Numbered from the stretch's first letter, positions 54,525 to 62,985 are shown. The stretch is 64,000 nt of DNA from Synechocystis salina LEGE 00031 (GCF_015207985.1 NZ_JADEVV010000006.1:41463-105462); one strand, 5' to 3'. Notes: generated by a model not told the origin, from the sequence alone. A program made the numbers and translations.

Positions 54525-55493
54525 ATGGTTCAAAAAGTTCAGCCGCCAACGCCGAATCTTATTCATCAAAAGTTTCAAGATACCGATGAAATGGCTGAGG
54601 CGCTGAGGCTTCCCCTCAGAATTACCCCGTTAGTGCTTGCCCCCTACTCCTGTGAAGCGGTGCAACTCAACCTGGGGAACATTGCCTTTAACTTTACGAA
54701 AAGTGTTGTGCCCTTGCGGGTTGTTGGGCCGAAACCAGCCGAAGCCGTCTTTTTTTCCTTTCTACTCAATGCGGTAGATGAGCAGAAATTTATAGCCCAC
54801 AACTGTCCAATCAATCGGCAGATGCTGTTTGGCTTCGACTCTGAGCGGGAGGTTGATCTCGTGATAGCTGACTCGGTTTTATATTGTTATGTTGCTGTCA
54901 GCGCCGTCCTACTAAATCAATATCTTTGCCTGATGGAACGGGACGACCTTGATGCCAGATTCTTAGGGCAAAATCAAGTCTGCATTCCAACCACTATTGG
55001 GCCGCTCCAGGTCTTTGTCCGGGAACTCTATACTTTGGTCGTTAACCAGACTGCTTGCCTCGCCAGCTTAACTTTTCAGAGGCTATTGAAAGAGGACTTT
55101 ATTCCTCTCTTGATTCAGTCCATTCCGCCTAAAGGACAGCTTCCCACAACGTCCCAACGTCCCTTGCGCCGAGGCGATTTAGTCCGACAAACGGAAGCAT
55201 TCCTAGAAGCCCATCTCAACCAGCCCATCACCCTGGCCGCCGTTGCAAAGAGCATCTTTACTAGCCAGCGTACCCTAACCTATGCCTTTGACCAAATTTT
55301 AGGTATCTCCCCCATGGTCTACCTCAAGATTTTACGTTTGCAGGTGGTGCGTCGGTTGCTGAAAATGACAGTACCTGGGACTAGGACTATTTCGGCCATT
55401 GCCGCTGAGCACGGTTTTTACAGTCCAGGTCACTTTGCTAGAGACTACAAGACCCTGTTTGGTGAGACTCCCAAAGAAACCCTGAAACAGTAA
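54525..55493 (+). CDS. AraC-family transcription regulator
   Basis: A 322-residue regulator. The first ~220 residues are an effector or dimer domain (NLGNIAFNFTKSVVPLRVVG), cupin-unlike and without known ligand. The C-terminal part is a double helix-turn-helix of AraC type: ITLAAVAKSIFTSQRTLTYAF and later TISAIAAEHGFYSPGHFARD, ending FKTLFGETPKETL-like. It starts at the ATG at 54525 and reads away from the maturase-sulfatase genes. The position makes it a candidate activator of them, perhaps sensing a sulfate ester; this is inference. Members such as EutR or AdpA cannot be assigned. Confidence 0.88.
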   Translation: MVQKVQPPTPNLIHQKFQDTDEMAEALRLPLRITPLVLAPYSCEAVQLNLGNIAFNFTKSVVPLRVVGPKPAEAVFFSFLLNAVDEQKFIAHNCPINRQMLFGFDSEREVDLVIADSVLYCYVAVSAVLLNQYLCLMERDDLDARFLGQNQVCIPTTIGPLQVFVRELYTLVVNQTACLASLTFQRLLKEDFIPLLIQSIPPKGQLPTTSQRPLRRGDLVRQTEAFLEAHLNQPITLAAVAKSIFTSQRTLTYAFDQILGISPMVYLKILRLQVVRRLLKMTVPGTRTISAIAAEHGFYSPGHFARDYKTLFGETPKETLKQ

Positions 55494-55551
55494 TCAAAAG
55501 GAACTCTTTAGGTTACTCGCGGACACTGCCTCGAACTCCGGTGGGTGATGG

Positions 55552-55692
55552 TTAATTCAACACCTCTTGATCCGTTACGGTGGGCATGGGATTAATGGTT
55601 TGGTGGGGAATGCCAACCCGAATTTCGGCTTTATCAAAGGCCTGTTTCACCCGCCGTCGGAATTCTCGCCCCACATTCCACTGTTCACAGGG
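55552..55692 (-). pseudogene. Relic of mscS C-terminal end, copy 1
   Basis: On the minus strand the frame reads PCEQWNVGREFRRRVKQAFD, KAEIRVGIPHQTINPMPTV and TDQEVLN, then TAA. This is the C-terminal end of a small mechanosensitive channel (MscS): the W-V-x-R-E-F-R-R-R-V-K-x-A-F-D helix and the I-P-H-Q-T strand. Immediately before it is a TAG and no upstream part of the channel. Only 47 codons remain. A second copy lies at 59252, exactly 3,700 bp away and of the same length. Confidence 0.75.
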
Positions 55693-55826
55693 CTAGGTTT
55701 TTATCAATAAACAAATCAAAATTTCTTATTTATTTTTCTTTTAAATTGAACAGTAGATGTTATTTTATAGCGTGTTGTTTCCTGGAAAAGACAGCCAAAG
55801 TCTGTAAATACTTGTAATAAAAATTT

Positions 55827-57050
55827 ATGATTGAACCATATAGCGATTGGGCTATTCTAGCAATTTTTGTTTTTCTGTATAGTTTGATTGCAGGAAGATT
55901 ATCCAAAACGTGGCTGTCCGATGCAATTATTTTTTCAGGTTTTGGCTTACTCTTTGGCGCTTTTGGACTCAATCTAATTCAATTCAATGTCACCTCGGAA
56001 AATCTCAAAACGATCGCCGAATTAACCCTGGCGTCGATTTTATTTACTGATGCGGCCAATGCAAATTTAAGCATATTACGGAATAGCTTGCGGTTACCCT
56101 GGCGTTTGCTGGCGGTGGGACTGCCCCTCACGATTGGACTGGGTTTTATCGCTGGCCAATTCTTATTTCCCCAATTTAGTCCAGCGGAAGCGGGCATTCT
56201 CGCAGTGATGTTGGCCCCCACCGATGCCGCCTTGGGAAAAGCAGTGGTCACCAATCCCCAGGTTCCTGACAATATCCGTGAAGATTTGAATGTGGAAAGT
56301 GGACTCAATGACGGTATTTGTGTCCCGCTTTTATTTACATTACTGGCGATCGCCAATCCAGATCAGACAGATACCAACAATACAGCCAGTTTATTATTTA
56401 ACCTCTTCACTCAACAGATCGGTATTGGGGCTTTAATTGGGGCCAGTTTTGCCGTAATTGGAGTACAACTTAGGAGCTTTTGCCTCCAGCGGGATTGGAT
56501 CGCCGCCGATTGGCAACCGATCTTGGCGATCGCCCTGGCCATTGCCTGTTTTGCCAGCGCCCAACACTTAGGCGGCAGTGGTTTTATTGCCTGTTTTGTG
56601 GGGGGATTGACTTTTGGGAGGATGGTGAAAACCGAAAAGGAAGACTTGCTGATTGCCGCCGAAGCCACCGGGGACGCTTTATCGTTGATTACCTGGGTGA
56701 TGTTTGGCGCTAGCGTTGTACCCTTTGTGATCAATGAGCTAACTTGGTCAGCCTTTGTTTATGCCGTGTTGAGCTTGACGGTCATCCGTATCCTGCCTGT
56801 ATTTTTGGCCGTTTTAGGGATGGGGTTAGACCGTTGGAGCACCTTGTTTGTCGGTTGGTTTGGCCCCAGGGGATTAGCCAGCATCGTCTTTGCCGTTATC
56901 GTGCTGGACGAAAAGTTACCCCATAGCCGCGATATTGCGATTATTGCTTCTTGTACGATTTTATTGAGCGTTTTGGCCCACGGTTTTAGCGCAACGCCCC
57001 TGGCCAATTGGTATGGTCAATGGAGTCGTCGCCAGAATCATCAACCATGA
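55827..57050 (+). CDS. Cation:proton antiporter (CPA1/NhaP-like)
   Basis: A 407-residue membrane protein with about eleven or twelve hydrophobic segments, of the Na+(K+)/H+ exchanger type. The ion-binding pattern is visible as ILFTDAANANL, GILAVMLAPTDAALGKAVV and the paired motif NVESGLNDGICVPLLF (Asn-Asp). The C-terminal segment GWFGPRGLASIVFAVIVLDE with the conserved Gly-Pro-Arg-Gly-Leu is typical of bacterial CPA1 members. It exchanges Na+ or K+ for H+ and supports salt and pH tolerance. The stop overlaps the start of the channel gene by ATGA (57047-57050), so the two are translationally coupled. Confidence 0.9.
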   Translation: MIEPYSDWAILAIFVFLYSLIAGRLSKTWLSDAIIFSGFGLLFGAFGLNLIQFNVTSENLKTIAELTLASILFTDAANANLSILRNSLRLPWRLLAVGLPLTIGLGFIAGQFLFPQFSPAEAGILAVMLAPTDAALGKAVVTNPQVPDNIREDLNVESGLNDGICVPLLFTLLAIANPDQTDTNNTASLLFNLFTQQIGIGALIGASFAVIGVQLRSFCLQRDWIAADWQPILAIALAIACFASAQHLGGSGFIACFVGGLTFGRMVKTEKEDLLIAAEATGDALSLITWVMFGASVVPFVINELTWSAFVYAVLSLTVIRILPVFLAVLGMGLDRWSTLFVGWFGPRGLASIVFAVIVLDEKLPHSRDIAIIASCTILLSVLAHGFSATPLANWYGQWSRRQNHQP

Positions 57051-58939
57051 ACTTATTCGTCGTTAATGTGAACAAATTGATTGCCTATTTCAAAATTAAA
57101 ACCGTTGACAGGTACATTACTCGGAGAATCACTCACCGCCTTAACTTTGGGTGTCGAGCCTTAAAAAAAATACAAAAATTCTTGTTATTCCTGATCGCTG
57201 GCCTGTTGGCGATCGCCTTAACGAGTGTTAGCCTACCCGCCCAAGGGCAACTGATCAACCTGCCCAAAAATGTCTCCGTGCCCCTCAGTGATGTGAGCCA
57301 AGAAGGGAATCTAGATATTGCCAAAGTTAGGCTTGATGGCAAGGTACTTTTTGCCATTGCGGCCCCCACAACCAATCAGTCAAGCGATGAAAACATCGTT
57401 TCTCCCATTCAGCGACGGGTTAAGAGCATTAACTATAACCTCAGCAAAATTGTTAGCGATGGCTTTGATCCCCAATCCCTGAGCATTGACCCTGCGGTTT
57501 TGAATGATCAAACGGTGCTGGTGGCATCGGATCAAAATTGGGGTCCCAGATATTTATTAACCGTCACCCAGGCGGATACTGAGTTAGATGAACCAATCGC
57601 CATTGATGGCACAGCTCAGAAATGGTCTGACATTATCCGACAAGCATTATTACAAGCCCAGAGGGAAAGACAAGTCCCCTATCAAAAACAACAAATTCCG
57701 CTGATTCTGGCTTTGATTCTAATCATGCTAGCCAGCAGTTGGGTGATTAGACGCTTACAAAAATGGCGGCGATCGCAGCGTCTTCGTCTGGAACACTATC
57801 GACAAGTCTTACTCACCTCCAAAGAAAACCATGAGCTTGCGGATGCTTCTCCAGCAGAGTTGGAGTTAGACGAAACCTTTATCCGTCAGTCTCAGAAGGC
57901 TTGGTATCACCGTTATCTGCCTCGAATTTCCGTTGAAAGTCAAATTGAGTTTCTATTGATTTTGCGACCCCTATTGTTTGCCATGCAACTCAGCCTGTGG
58001 TTTGGGGGGGGGGGCTGGATTTTGCATCGGTTTCCCCAAACCCGCGCCGTCAGTGATTGGTTAATTCGATTTCCCCTAGCTTACATTGGCATTATGCTGG
58101 GCATTTTCCTATCAAAACCGATCTTAGATAGCATTTGTCGCCTGGTTTTAACCCGCATTATTGATTTTATTCAAGAAAAAGGGATGGAATATCCCCGCGT
58201 AAAAACCCGTGCAATTACGATTTTTTCTGTTTTAAAACAATTCAATATTTATTTGATTTTAATATTGGGATTTTTATTATTTTCCTATTTTATTAATGTT
58301 TTATATTTTGCCTTGATCATTCTGGCAGGACTGGCTTTTTTGGTTCAAAATGTTCTCCAAGATTTTGTCAAAACCTATTTTATTTTGGCAGAAGATCAGT
58401 ATGGATTGGGGGATATTGTGCAAATTGGCGAGGTTTCCGGCACAGTAGAACGAATTTCTCTCCGCAATAGTCAACTCCGCACCGTTTGCGGGGATTTGTT
58501 TATTGTTTCCCATAGTAGTTTCGACAAAATAACCAATTTTACCCACGGTCAATCGGGGATTAAAGTGTTTATTGATGTTGCTTACAGCACAGATTTAGAT
58601 CTGGCCATTACGGTGATCAATCAAGTTGTGGAAGACATGCAACAAGATGAGGTTTGGAGTAAGTATGAAATTCAGTCAGACATGAAAGGGGTAGACAATT
58701 TTGGCGATAATAGTATTACGATCTTTTTGGTTTTAAAAACGAAACTGAGTGAGCAATGGACAGTGGTACGAGAATACCGTCGGCGTTTGAAGTTAGCGTT
58801 TGATCAACAGGGAATTTCTATTCCTTTTCCCCAACGATCTATTTGGTTTGAAAATAAGTTGACAATGGTTGACTCTTCGATGAAAAATAGTCAAAATAAT
58901 GATCAGGCCTTGATCCGTGAAAGTGGACAAGAAAGTTAA
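57047..58939 (+). CDS. MscS-family mechanosensitive channel
   Basis: A 630-residue channel with an N-terminal extension (one hydrophobic segment near residues 46-60, and a soluble region), three further membrane segments around 230-400, and the MscS core from about 400. Core landmarks are GLAFLVQNVLQDFVKTYFI (pore helix and its end), EDQYGLGDIVQIGEVSGTVE (beta domain) and SLRNSQLRTVCGDLFIVSHS. The C-terminal alpha/beta domain ends RRLKLAFDQQGISIPFPQRS. It releases solutes on osmotic down-shock. An 11-base G run (58004-58014) encodes Gly-Gly-Gly-Gly in frame. The ATG at 57047 overlaps the antiporter stop. Confidence 0.88.
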   Translation: MNLFVVNVNKLIAYFKIKTVDRYITRRITHRLNFGCRALKKIQKFLLFLIAGLLAIALTSVSLPAQGQLINLPKNVSVPLSDVSQEGNLDIAKVRLDGKVLFAIAAPTTNQSSDENIVSPIQRRVKSINYNLSKIVSDGFDPQSLSIDPAVLNDQTVLVASDQNWGPRYLLTVTQADTELDEPIAIDGTAQKWSDIIRQALLQAQRERQVPYQKQQIPLILALILIMLASSWVIRRLQKWRRSQRLRLEHYRQVLLTSKENHELADASPAELELDETFIRQSQKAWYHRYLPRISVESQIEFLLILRPLLFAMQLSLWFGGGGWILHRFPQTRAVSDWLIRFPLAYIGIMLGIFLSKPILDSICRLVLTRIIDFIQEKGMEYPRVKTRAITIFSVLKQFNIYLILILGFLLFSYFINVLYFALIILAGLAFLVQNVLQDFVKTYFILAEDQYGLGDIVQIGEVSGTVERISLRNSQLRTVCGDLFIVSHSSFDKITNFTHGQSGIKVFIDVAYSTDLDLAITVINQVVEDMQQDEVWSKYEIQSDMKGVDNFGDNSITIFLVLKTKLSEQWTVVREYRRRLKLAFDQQGISIPFPQRSIWFENKLTMVDSSMKNSQNNDQALIRESGQES

Positions 58940-59088
58940 ATAAATTGGTCGCTTAACTATAGATTGCTGAAGCTATTTCTGGACAAAGATTTAGAATGTC
59001 AAATTGCTGATTCATCTAAATTCTATGTTTGATAAGCGTTTCATAAAATCATCCTTTTTTAAGACCAGTACCCAATAAATCTATCTAC

Positions 59089-59154
59089 AATGTGAATAAA
59101 TTGATCGCCTATTTTAAAATAAAGGTGTTGTTTTCAGGAAAAAGTAAGGTTTGA
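59089..59154 (+). pseudogene. Relic of the channel gene start
   Basis: From the AAT at 59089 the frame reads NVNKLIAYFKIK, continues VLFSGKSKV and stops at TGA (59152-59154). The first 12 residues are identical to residues 7-18 of the MscS-type channel (DNA from 57065), although five of the 36 bases differ. Four of those are silent and the fifth falls after them. Silent changes show that both copies were once under protein selection. Only about 20 codons survive. Confidence 0.6.
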
Positions 59155-59251
59155 GTAAATCCACTTTTTTCACTAAACTTGTTTGGGTTAAAGGAGATGG
59201 CCGGATAAATCTTACCAGTACGCTAGGTGATTCCTTGAAACTGCCTGATGG

Positions 59252-59392
59252 TCAGTTTAGGACTTCTTGATCCGTTGCACTGGGCATCAGAGTGATGGTT
59301 TGGTGGGGAATGCCAGCCCGAATTTCAGCTTTATCAAAGGCCTGTTTCACCCACCACCGGAATTCTCGCCCCACATTCCACTGTTCACAGGG
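59252..59392 (-). pseudogene. Relic of mscS C-terminal end, copy 2
   Basis: The same 47-codon C-terminal MscS fragment as at 55552, here reading PCEQWNVGREFRWWVKQAFD, KAEIRAGIPHQTITLMPSA, TDQEVLN and TGA. It has 123 of 141 bases in common with copy 1 (about 87%), no gaps, the same orientation and the same TAG just upstream. Differences cluster near the end of the gene. The changed Arg-Arg to Trp-Trp pair suggests decay without selection. Confidence 0.75.
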
Positions 59393-59432
59393 CTAAGTTT
59401 TGATTATTTGTGAATTTACATTGTCATAAAGA

Positions 59433-60107
59433 TTAGTTATCCAGGTTACCATATAGAGAAACTAAGCGAGCAATAATTACAGTTAAAAAAATTGCCCCAG
59501 CCATTGCTTCAAAATTTGCGAGAAGCATTACCCACCTTCCTGTGGGAATAATGCCGCCATAGCCAACAGTGGTTAAGGTAATTAAACTAAAATACATTGC
59601 CAAATTCCAAGGCTGTAATTGATATTCCCTGACGTCATTAATTTTGAAAGAATGGGGATCTATTTGCCAAATCATGAAATAAATAAAGGACCAGATAATT
59701 CCGATAAAAAGATAGGCAATAATCGCCAAGATGATAATGTTACTGGTTACTTTTTGTCTATGGGCTAATGCCTGAATAGTGGCGAACCATTCGTATCCAA
59801 AAACTGAAATTTTAATGACGGTAGCAGTGGCCAAGAAAAAAGCACTAAAACTAGGAATCCACTGAAAGTGGAATATCGAATCAAATAAAAAAGAAATTGA
59901 AATTAGGACAAATACAATTTTTGCTCTTTTTTTAGAATAGACACGATCATGACGATCAAAATCCCTAAGCGAAATTAAGAATATGGTAGCTAAAAAAGTT
60001 ATATTAACAAAGAACAACTCAAACGTATTTTTGCCAACAATCGCAATCGCAATACCAATTACGGTAATAATTAAAATAATGTAAGGGTTTGTCAATGGTT
60101 TGAGCAT
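59433..60107 (-). CDS. Potassium channel protein (TVGYG filter)
   Basis: A 224-residue membrane protein with the K+ selectivity filter LTTVGYGGIIP at about residue 178, preceded by the pore helix (NLAMYFSLITLT) and followed by a last membrane segment. The first ~115 residues add about four hydrophobic segments (LKPLTNPYIILIITVIGIAIAIVG at the start). No large cytoplasmic RCK domain is fused. Charged repeats of a voltage sensor were not seen. It is the last gene of a minus-strand run, 180 bp after the DUF202 gene. Its stop lies about 40 bp from the MscS relic. Confidence 0.88.
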   Translation of the reverse strand: MLKPLTNPYIILIITVIGIAIAIVGKNTFELFFVNITFLATIFLISLRDFDRHDRVYSKKRAKIVFVLISISFLFDSIFHFQWIPSFSAFFLATATVIKISVFGYEWFATIQALAHRQKVTSNIIILAIIAYLFIGIIWSFIYFMIWQIDPHSFKINDVREYQLQPWNLAMYFSLITLTTVGYGGIIPTGRWVMLLANFEAMAGAIFLTVIIARLVSLYGNLDN

Positions 60108-60287
60108 ACTCTTTTCTATTATTCGACAAATTCCAGAAGCGTTCTTAAGATTCGAAGGAGCCGAAACAACGGCTTTAGTGATCGCCTCCCTAATTAAAAA
60201 GTAATCGCCTTAGTCTCTTCGAGATTGGACATTTTGATATTCTCCCTTGTACCAGTAAAAATTGAGTCATGATTCCTCACATTTTGG

Positions 60288-60707
60288 TTAAAAATTCATA
60301 GATTTAACTATCACTCCAATAAAACTAATTAATCCAATTACCAACAGTGCTACTCCAACAATTTCCGCACTGTAGGATGTTTCATAGATATAGCTATTAC
60401 TTTCAATTTGCTTGATTAACTTACGGTGTTGTTTTAACCCTACAAACATCCCAAACATTCCTGTACCAATAAAGGATAATCCTACAATAACTGAAAATCT
60501 TACTGGATTAAGATGATGTTCAATATGGATATTTTCAATTGACCTCACGATGGTAGGGATACCAAAACCAAAACCAATTAATGATAGAGACGTGCGGATC
60601 CAAGCCATTAAGGTACGATCGGCGGCGGCTCGACTACGATATTTAGCTAGTTCAGTACGATCTGCAGCTAAATCATTGGTAGAAGACTGCTTGGGAGTTT
60701 GACTCAT
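60288..60707 (-). CDS. DUF202 (YidH-like) membrane protein
   Basis: A 139-residue protein with the DUF202 start DRTELAKYRSRAAADRTLMA followed by WIRTSLSLIGFGFGI, and three hydrophobic segments. YidH/DUF202 proteins are small, widespread inner-membrane proteins of unknown role, often near transporters or sulfatases. The ATG at 60707 lies only 15 bp after the stop of the transporter gene, so both are in one operon. Confidence 0.85.
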   Translation of the reverse strand: MSQTPKQSSTNDLAADRTELAKYRSRAAADRTLMAWIRTSLSLIGFGFGIPTIVRSIENIHIEHHLNPVRFSVIVGLSFIGTGMFGMFVGLKQHRKLIKQIESNSYIYETSYSAEIVGVALLVIGLISFIGVIVKSMNF

Positions 60708-60722
60708 AATTGATCAGTTTTT

Positions 60723-61574
60723 TTAGGGTAATTTGGCTAATTTGCGCTTATGGTAAATTGAGTAAAGAACACCTAAAACAGCCCCCACCATTAAATAAGC
60801 TACTATTGTTGGTATTACTTGTTTTTCCAGACCATTTAAAATAGTGATAAATAAAGCTAAACCAATATTACGAGCAATACAGGAAATTGCTAGGATAGAC
60901 CTATGATCTTCATCGGGGCCTCCTAAAATGTGTCCAATACCCAGAGAGACAATCACCATAATAGTGATCACAACTAATGGTAATCCCCAAAGTTTAAACA
61001 ACAAAGGAAATCCAATAATACAGGCTAAAATAACTAGTATAAAAAACAGAAAATTAGCGATAAAAGTTAAAGATTTTTCAACCCTTACTGCATAATTAGC
61101 CCCAAATTTTTGCAGTAAAAGGCCTAGACTAACGGGTAAAAGTTGCACTATAGTCACTTGTTTAGCGACATCTAACATAGTTAGTTTTTCGGGAATACTT
61201 TGAAATAGGATAGTAAAAATAGCTAAAGTCAGAGGGGTAATAATAACCGCAAGTAAAGCCAGAGTTAGCTGAAGACTAGCAGACTGACTAGATTTAGCTC
61301 CCGCCATTTTGGTTCTTTTTGTGGTCAGAGGCGCACCTGGAGAGGCTGCTAAAAAGACTAATCCCATCGCTACTCCCAAAGGTAAATTAAATAGTTTCAG
61401 AAGTGCCACTACCACTAGGGGAACCAGCACAACAACTGCTAATAGCGCACGAAATAGTAAAGCAGGTTTGCGCCAAAAAGAAAACATTGTCTCCAAAGAA
61501 AACTTGATTCCCATGGCTAACATTAGGGAAAAAATTGTAACTTTGACGATTATGAGCAAAAAAGGATGGTTCAT
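60723..61574 (-). CDS. Bile-acid/sodium symporter (BASS)-family transporter
   Basis: A 283-residue membrane protein with about nine hydrophobic segments of the bile acid:Na+ symporter family: SLMLAMGIKFSLETMFSFWRKP at the start, then GVAMGLVFLAASPGAPLTTK with the conserved Ala-Ser-Pro-Gly, and GFPLLFKLWGLPLVVITIMV. Relatives carry bile acids, pyruvate, pantothenate or other organic anions with Na+. The exact substrate is unknown. The start ATG overlaps the stop of the phosphatase gene by ATGA (61571-61574), giving translational coupling. Confidence 0.88.
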   Translation of the reverse strand: MNHPFLLIIVKVTIFSLMLAMGIKFSLETMFSFWRKPALLFRALLAVVVLVPLVVVALLKLFNLPLGVAMGLVFLAASPGAPLTTKRTKMAGAKSSQSASLQLTLALLAVIITPLTLAIFTILFQSIPEKLTMLDVAKQVTIVQLLPVSLGLLLQKFGANYAVRVEKSLTFIANFLFFILVILACIIGFPLLFKLWGLPLVVITIMVIVSLGIGHILGGPDEDHRSILAISCIARNIGLALFITILNGLEKQVIPTIVAYLMVGAVLGVLYSIYHKRKLAKLP

Positions 61575-62617
61575 GACTTAAATGCGAAGATTTGTCGCCA
61601 ATCATTTTTCATGCTGATTACGAACCAACCTTCTTTCTTGGCTTCATCGTACAGTGCCTGAGTGAATGTTCCGACCCTGGTGTCGGGCAGTCCTTGGGCT
61701 GGACCGTAGGCGTACTCCCGTTTTGCGTCGTCGTGCAGCACAAGCATTGATAACCTTGCCCCATCCCCTGCCTTGGTGTATTCCAGCATCTGGCGATCGC
61801 CAGTTGAGTTACCAAAGGCGGCGTAAGGTCGGCGTCCGATCATCAGGTGGATGCCTTCGGGTTTACCGGCATTGTTGTCGTTAAGGAGTAGTTTTGGTTC
61901 TTTAGTGAGCATTGGCTGACCGTTTTCGTCGTAGCCATACTTGGTGCTACCCGCACTGCCAACGACCTGCTCAGGGGGAATACCGTAGGTCTGCTCTGAG
62001 TAAACCCTTACGAAGTCTTGTCCACCACCCGTAACGATATAAGTCTTGTAATCGTTAGCACGCAGATATTTCAGCAACTCCTGCATGGGCAGATAGGTGA
62101 GTTCAGTGTAAGGTCGATTCCATCGGGAATTTTTAGCCGTTTCTAGCCATTTTTTAGCTTCAGTTTTGAACTCATCCACTGTCATGCCTGTAAGGGTGGC
62201 GACAAGAATCTTTTCAAGATCCGGCAGGGAGAGCTTGGCGATCGCCTCTTTGTTGCCCGAAAGCACGGTTTTAAAGGGCTCAACATCGGCAAGCTTTGGT
62301 TTGTCCTTAACCACCACCGGAACACGATCAAAGACATAGTCTACCTGGGTATACATAGGATATTCGACCCATAAAGTTCCGTCTTGATCAAACGTCGCAA
62401 TCCGCTCTGGTAAGGGGACGAAATTCGGGTTCGATGGGTCGGTTGTTGTTTGCACAAACTCAATAATTGCGCTTTTTGTTGCTCCCTTATTCCAAGAGGG
62501 CAAAGGATCGGTGGATTGGGCAAATACCTTACCGAAGTTGGCAAGGTTCCCCATCCATGTCACTACTAGAACGCCCAATAGGGCAATCAGTAAGGTCTTG
62601 AGCGAGAATTTTTTCAT
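61571..62617 (-). CDS. Exported HAD-superfamily phosphatase
   Basis: A 348-residue protein with a signal peptide (about residues 1-33, core TLLIALLGVLVVTWMGNLANF, ending VFAQS). The HAD motif I is RIATFDQDGTLW with the nucleophile Asp77 and acid Asp79. A later Thr in YIVTGGGQDFVRV is motif II and AAFGNSTGDRQML holds the motif IV acid. So it is a complete phosphatase or phosphonatase fold acting in the periplasm. It is the first gene of the minus-strand operon with the BASS transporter, DUF202 protein and perhaps the K+ channel. Cleavage of a phosphorylated compound followed by uptake of the product is a possible scheme, not shown. Confidence 0.87.
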   Translation of the reverse strand: MKKFSLKTLLIALLGVLVVTWMGNLANFGKVFAQSTDPLPSWNKGATKSAIIEFVQTTTDPSNPNFVPLPERIATFDQDGTLWVEYPMYTQVDYVFDRVPVVVKDKPKLADVEPFKTVLSGNKEAIAKLSLPDLEKILVATLTGMTVDEFKTEAKKWLETAKNSRWNRPYTELTYLPMQELLKYLRANDYKTYIVTGGGQDFVRVYSEQTYGIPPEQVVGSAGSTKYGYDENGQPMLTKEPKLLLNDNNAGKPEGIHLMIGRRPYAAFGNSTGDRQMLEYTKAGDGARLSMLVLHDDAKREYAYGPAQGLPDTRVGTFTQALYDEAKKEGWFVISMKNDWRQIFAFKS

Positions 62618-62985
62618 CTTGTGATTTTTGGCTCAGTATTCTGGAACTAAGAAGAAAAAATTTCTATCCTTGGCGGACAGTTCCCTTTTTTTTCTTCTCT
62701 CTAAAACGTTCGACTACTTTGCATTTTCTCTAATAATTGATCAATAGTTTACTGATTTTCTTGAATTAATATCTGAACCTGCATTGCAAGGTCTTCAGCA
62801 TAATTGGGCTCGGTGACGACTCCATATTTATGACTAAGCAAACACCTGGGGTTATTTTTCCACTACCCGTCGGCTCAGGCTATACAAAAATGGCAAACTT
62901 TTGGTCAGTCACCTTTAGGCGATCGCCCCTTGAAGTTTAATCAATTCAATGATGGAGATCGCACTTCCCAAGAGCTACTAACTTC
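62618..62985. other. Intergenic region before the HAD operon
   Basis: 368 bp separate the start of the phosphatase gene and the end of the PIN-domain relic, both on the minus strand. It must carry the promoter of the phosphatase-transporter operon and contains repeat copy 2 (62860-62904) and one HIP1 octamer (62920-62927). No gene longer than about 40 codons was recognised. Confidence 0.45.
62860..62904 (+). repeat. 45-bp direct repeat, copy 2
   Basis: Second copy of the element at 54409, with three base differences in 45. It lies about 240 bp upstream of the phosphatase-transporter operon, which runs leftward, whereas copy 1 lies upstream of the AraC-type gene, which runs rightward. The pair brackets an 8.45-kb segment containing the regulator, the antiporter-channel genes and the operon. 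Confidence 0.7.

Larger units (their letters stand above)
58940..59432. other. AT-rich intergenic region with gene relics
   Basis: 493 bp between the channel gene and the K+ channel gene (stop side). It contains the relic of a channel N-terminus (59089-59154) and the relic of a C-terminus (59252-59392). The rest is AT-rich (for example near 59030-59090) with no clear promoter or terminator. The arrangement suggests that this DNA once held a second channel gene copy. Confidence 0.55.
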
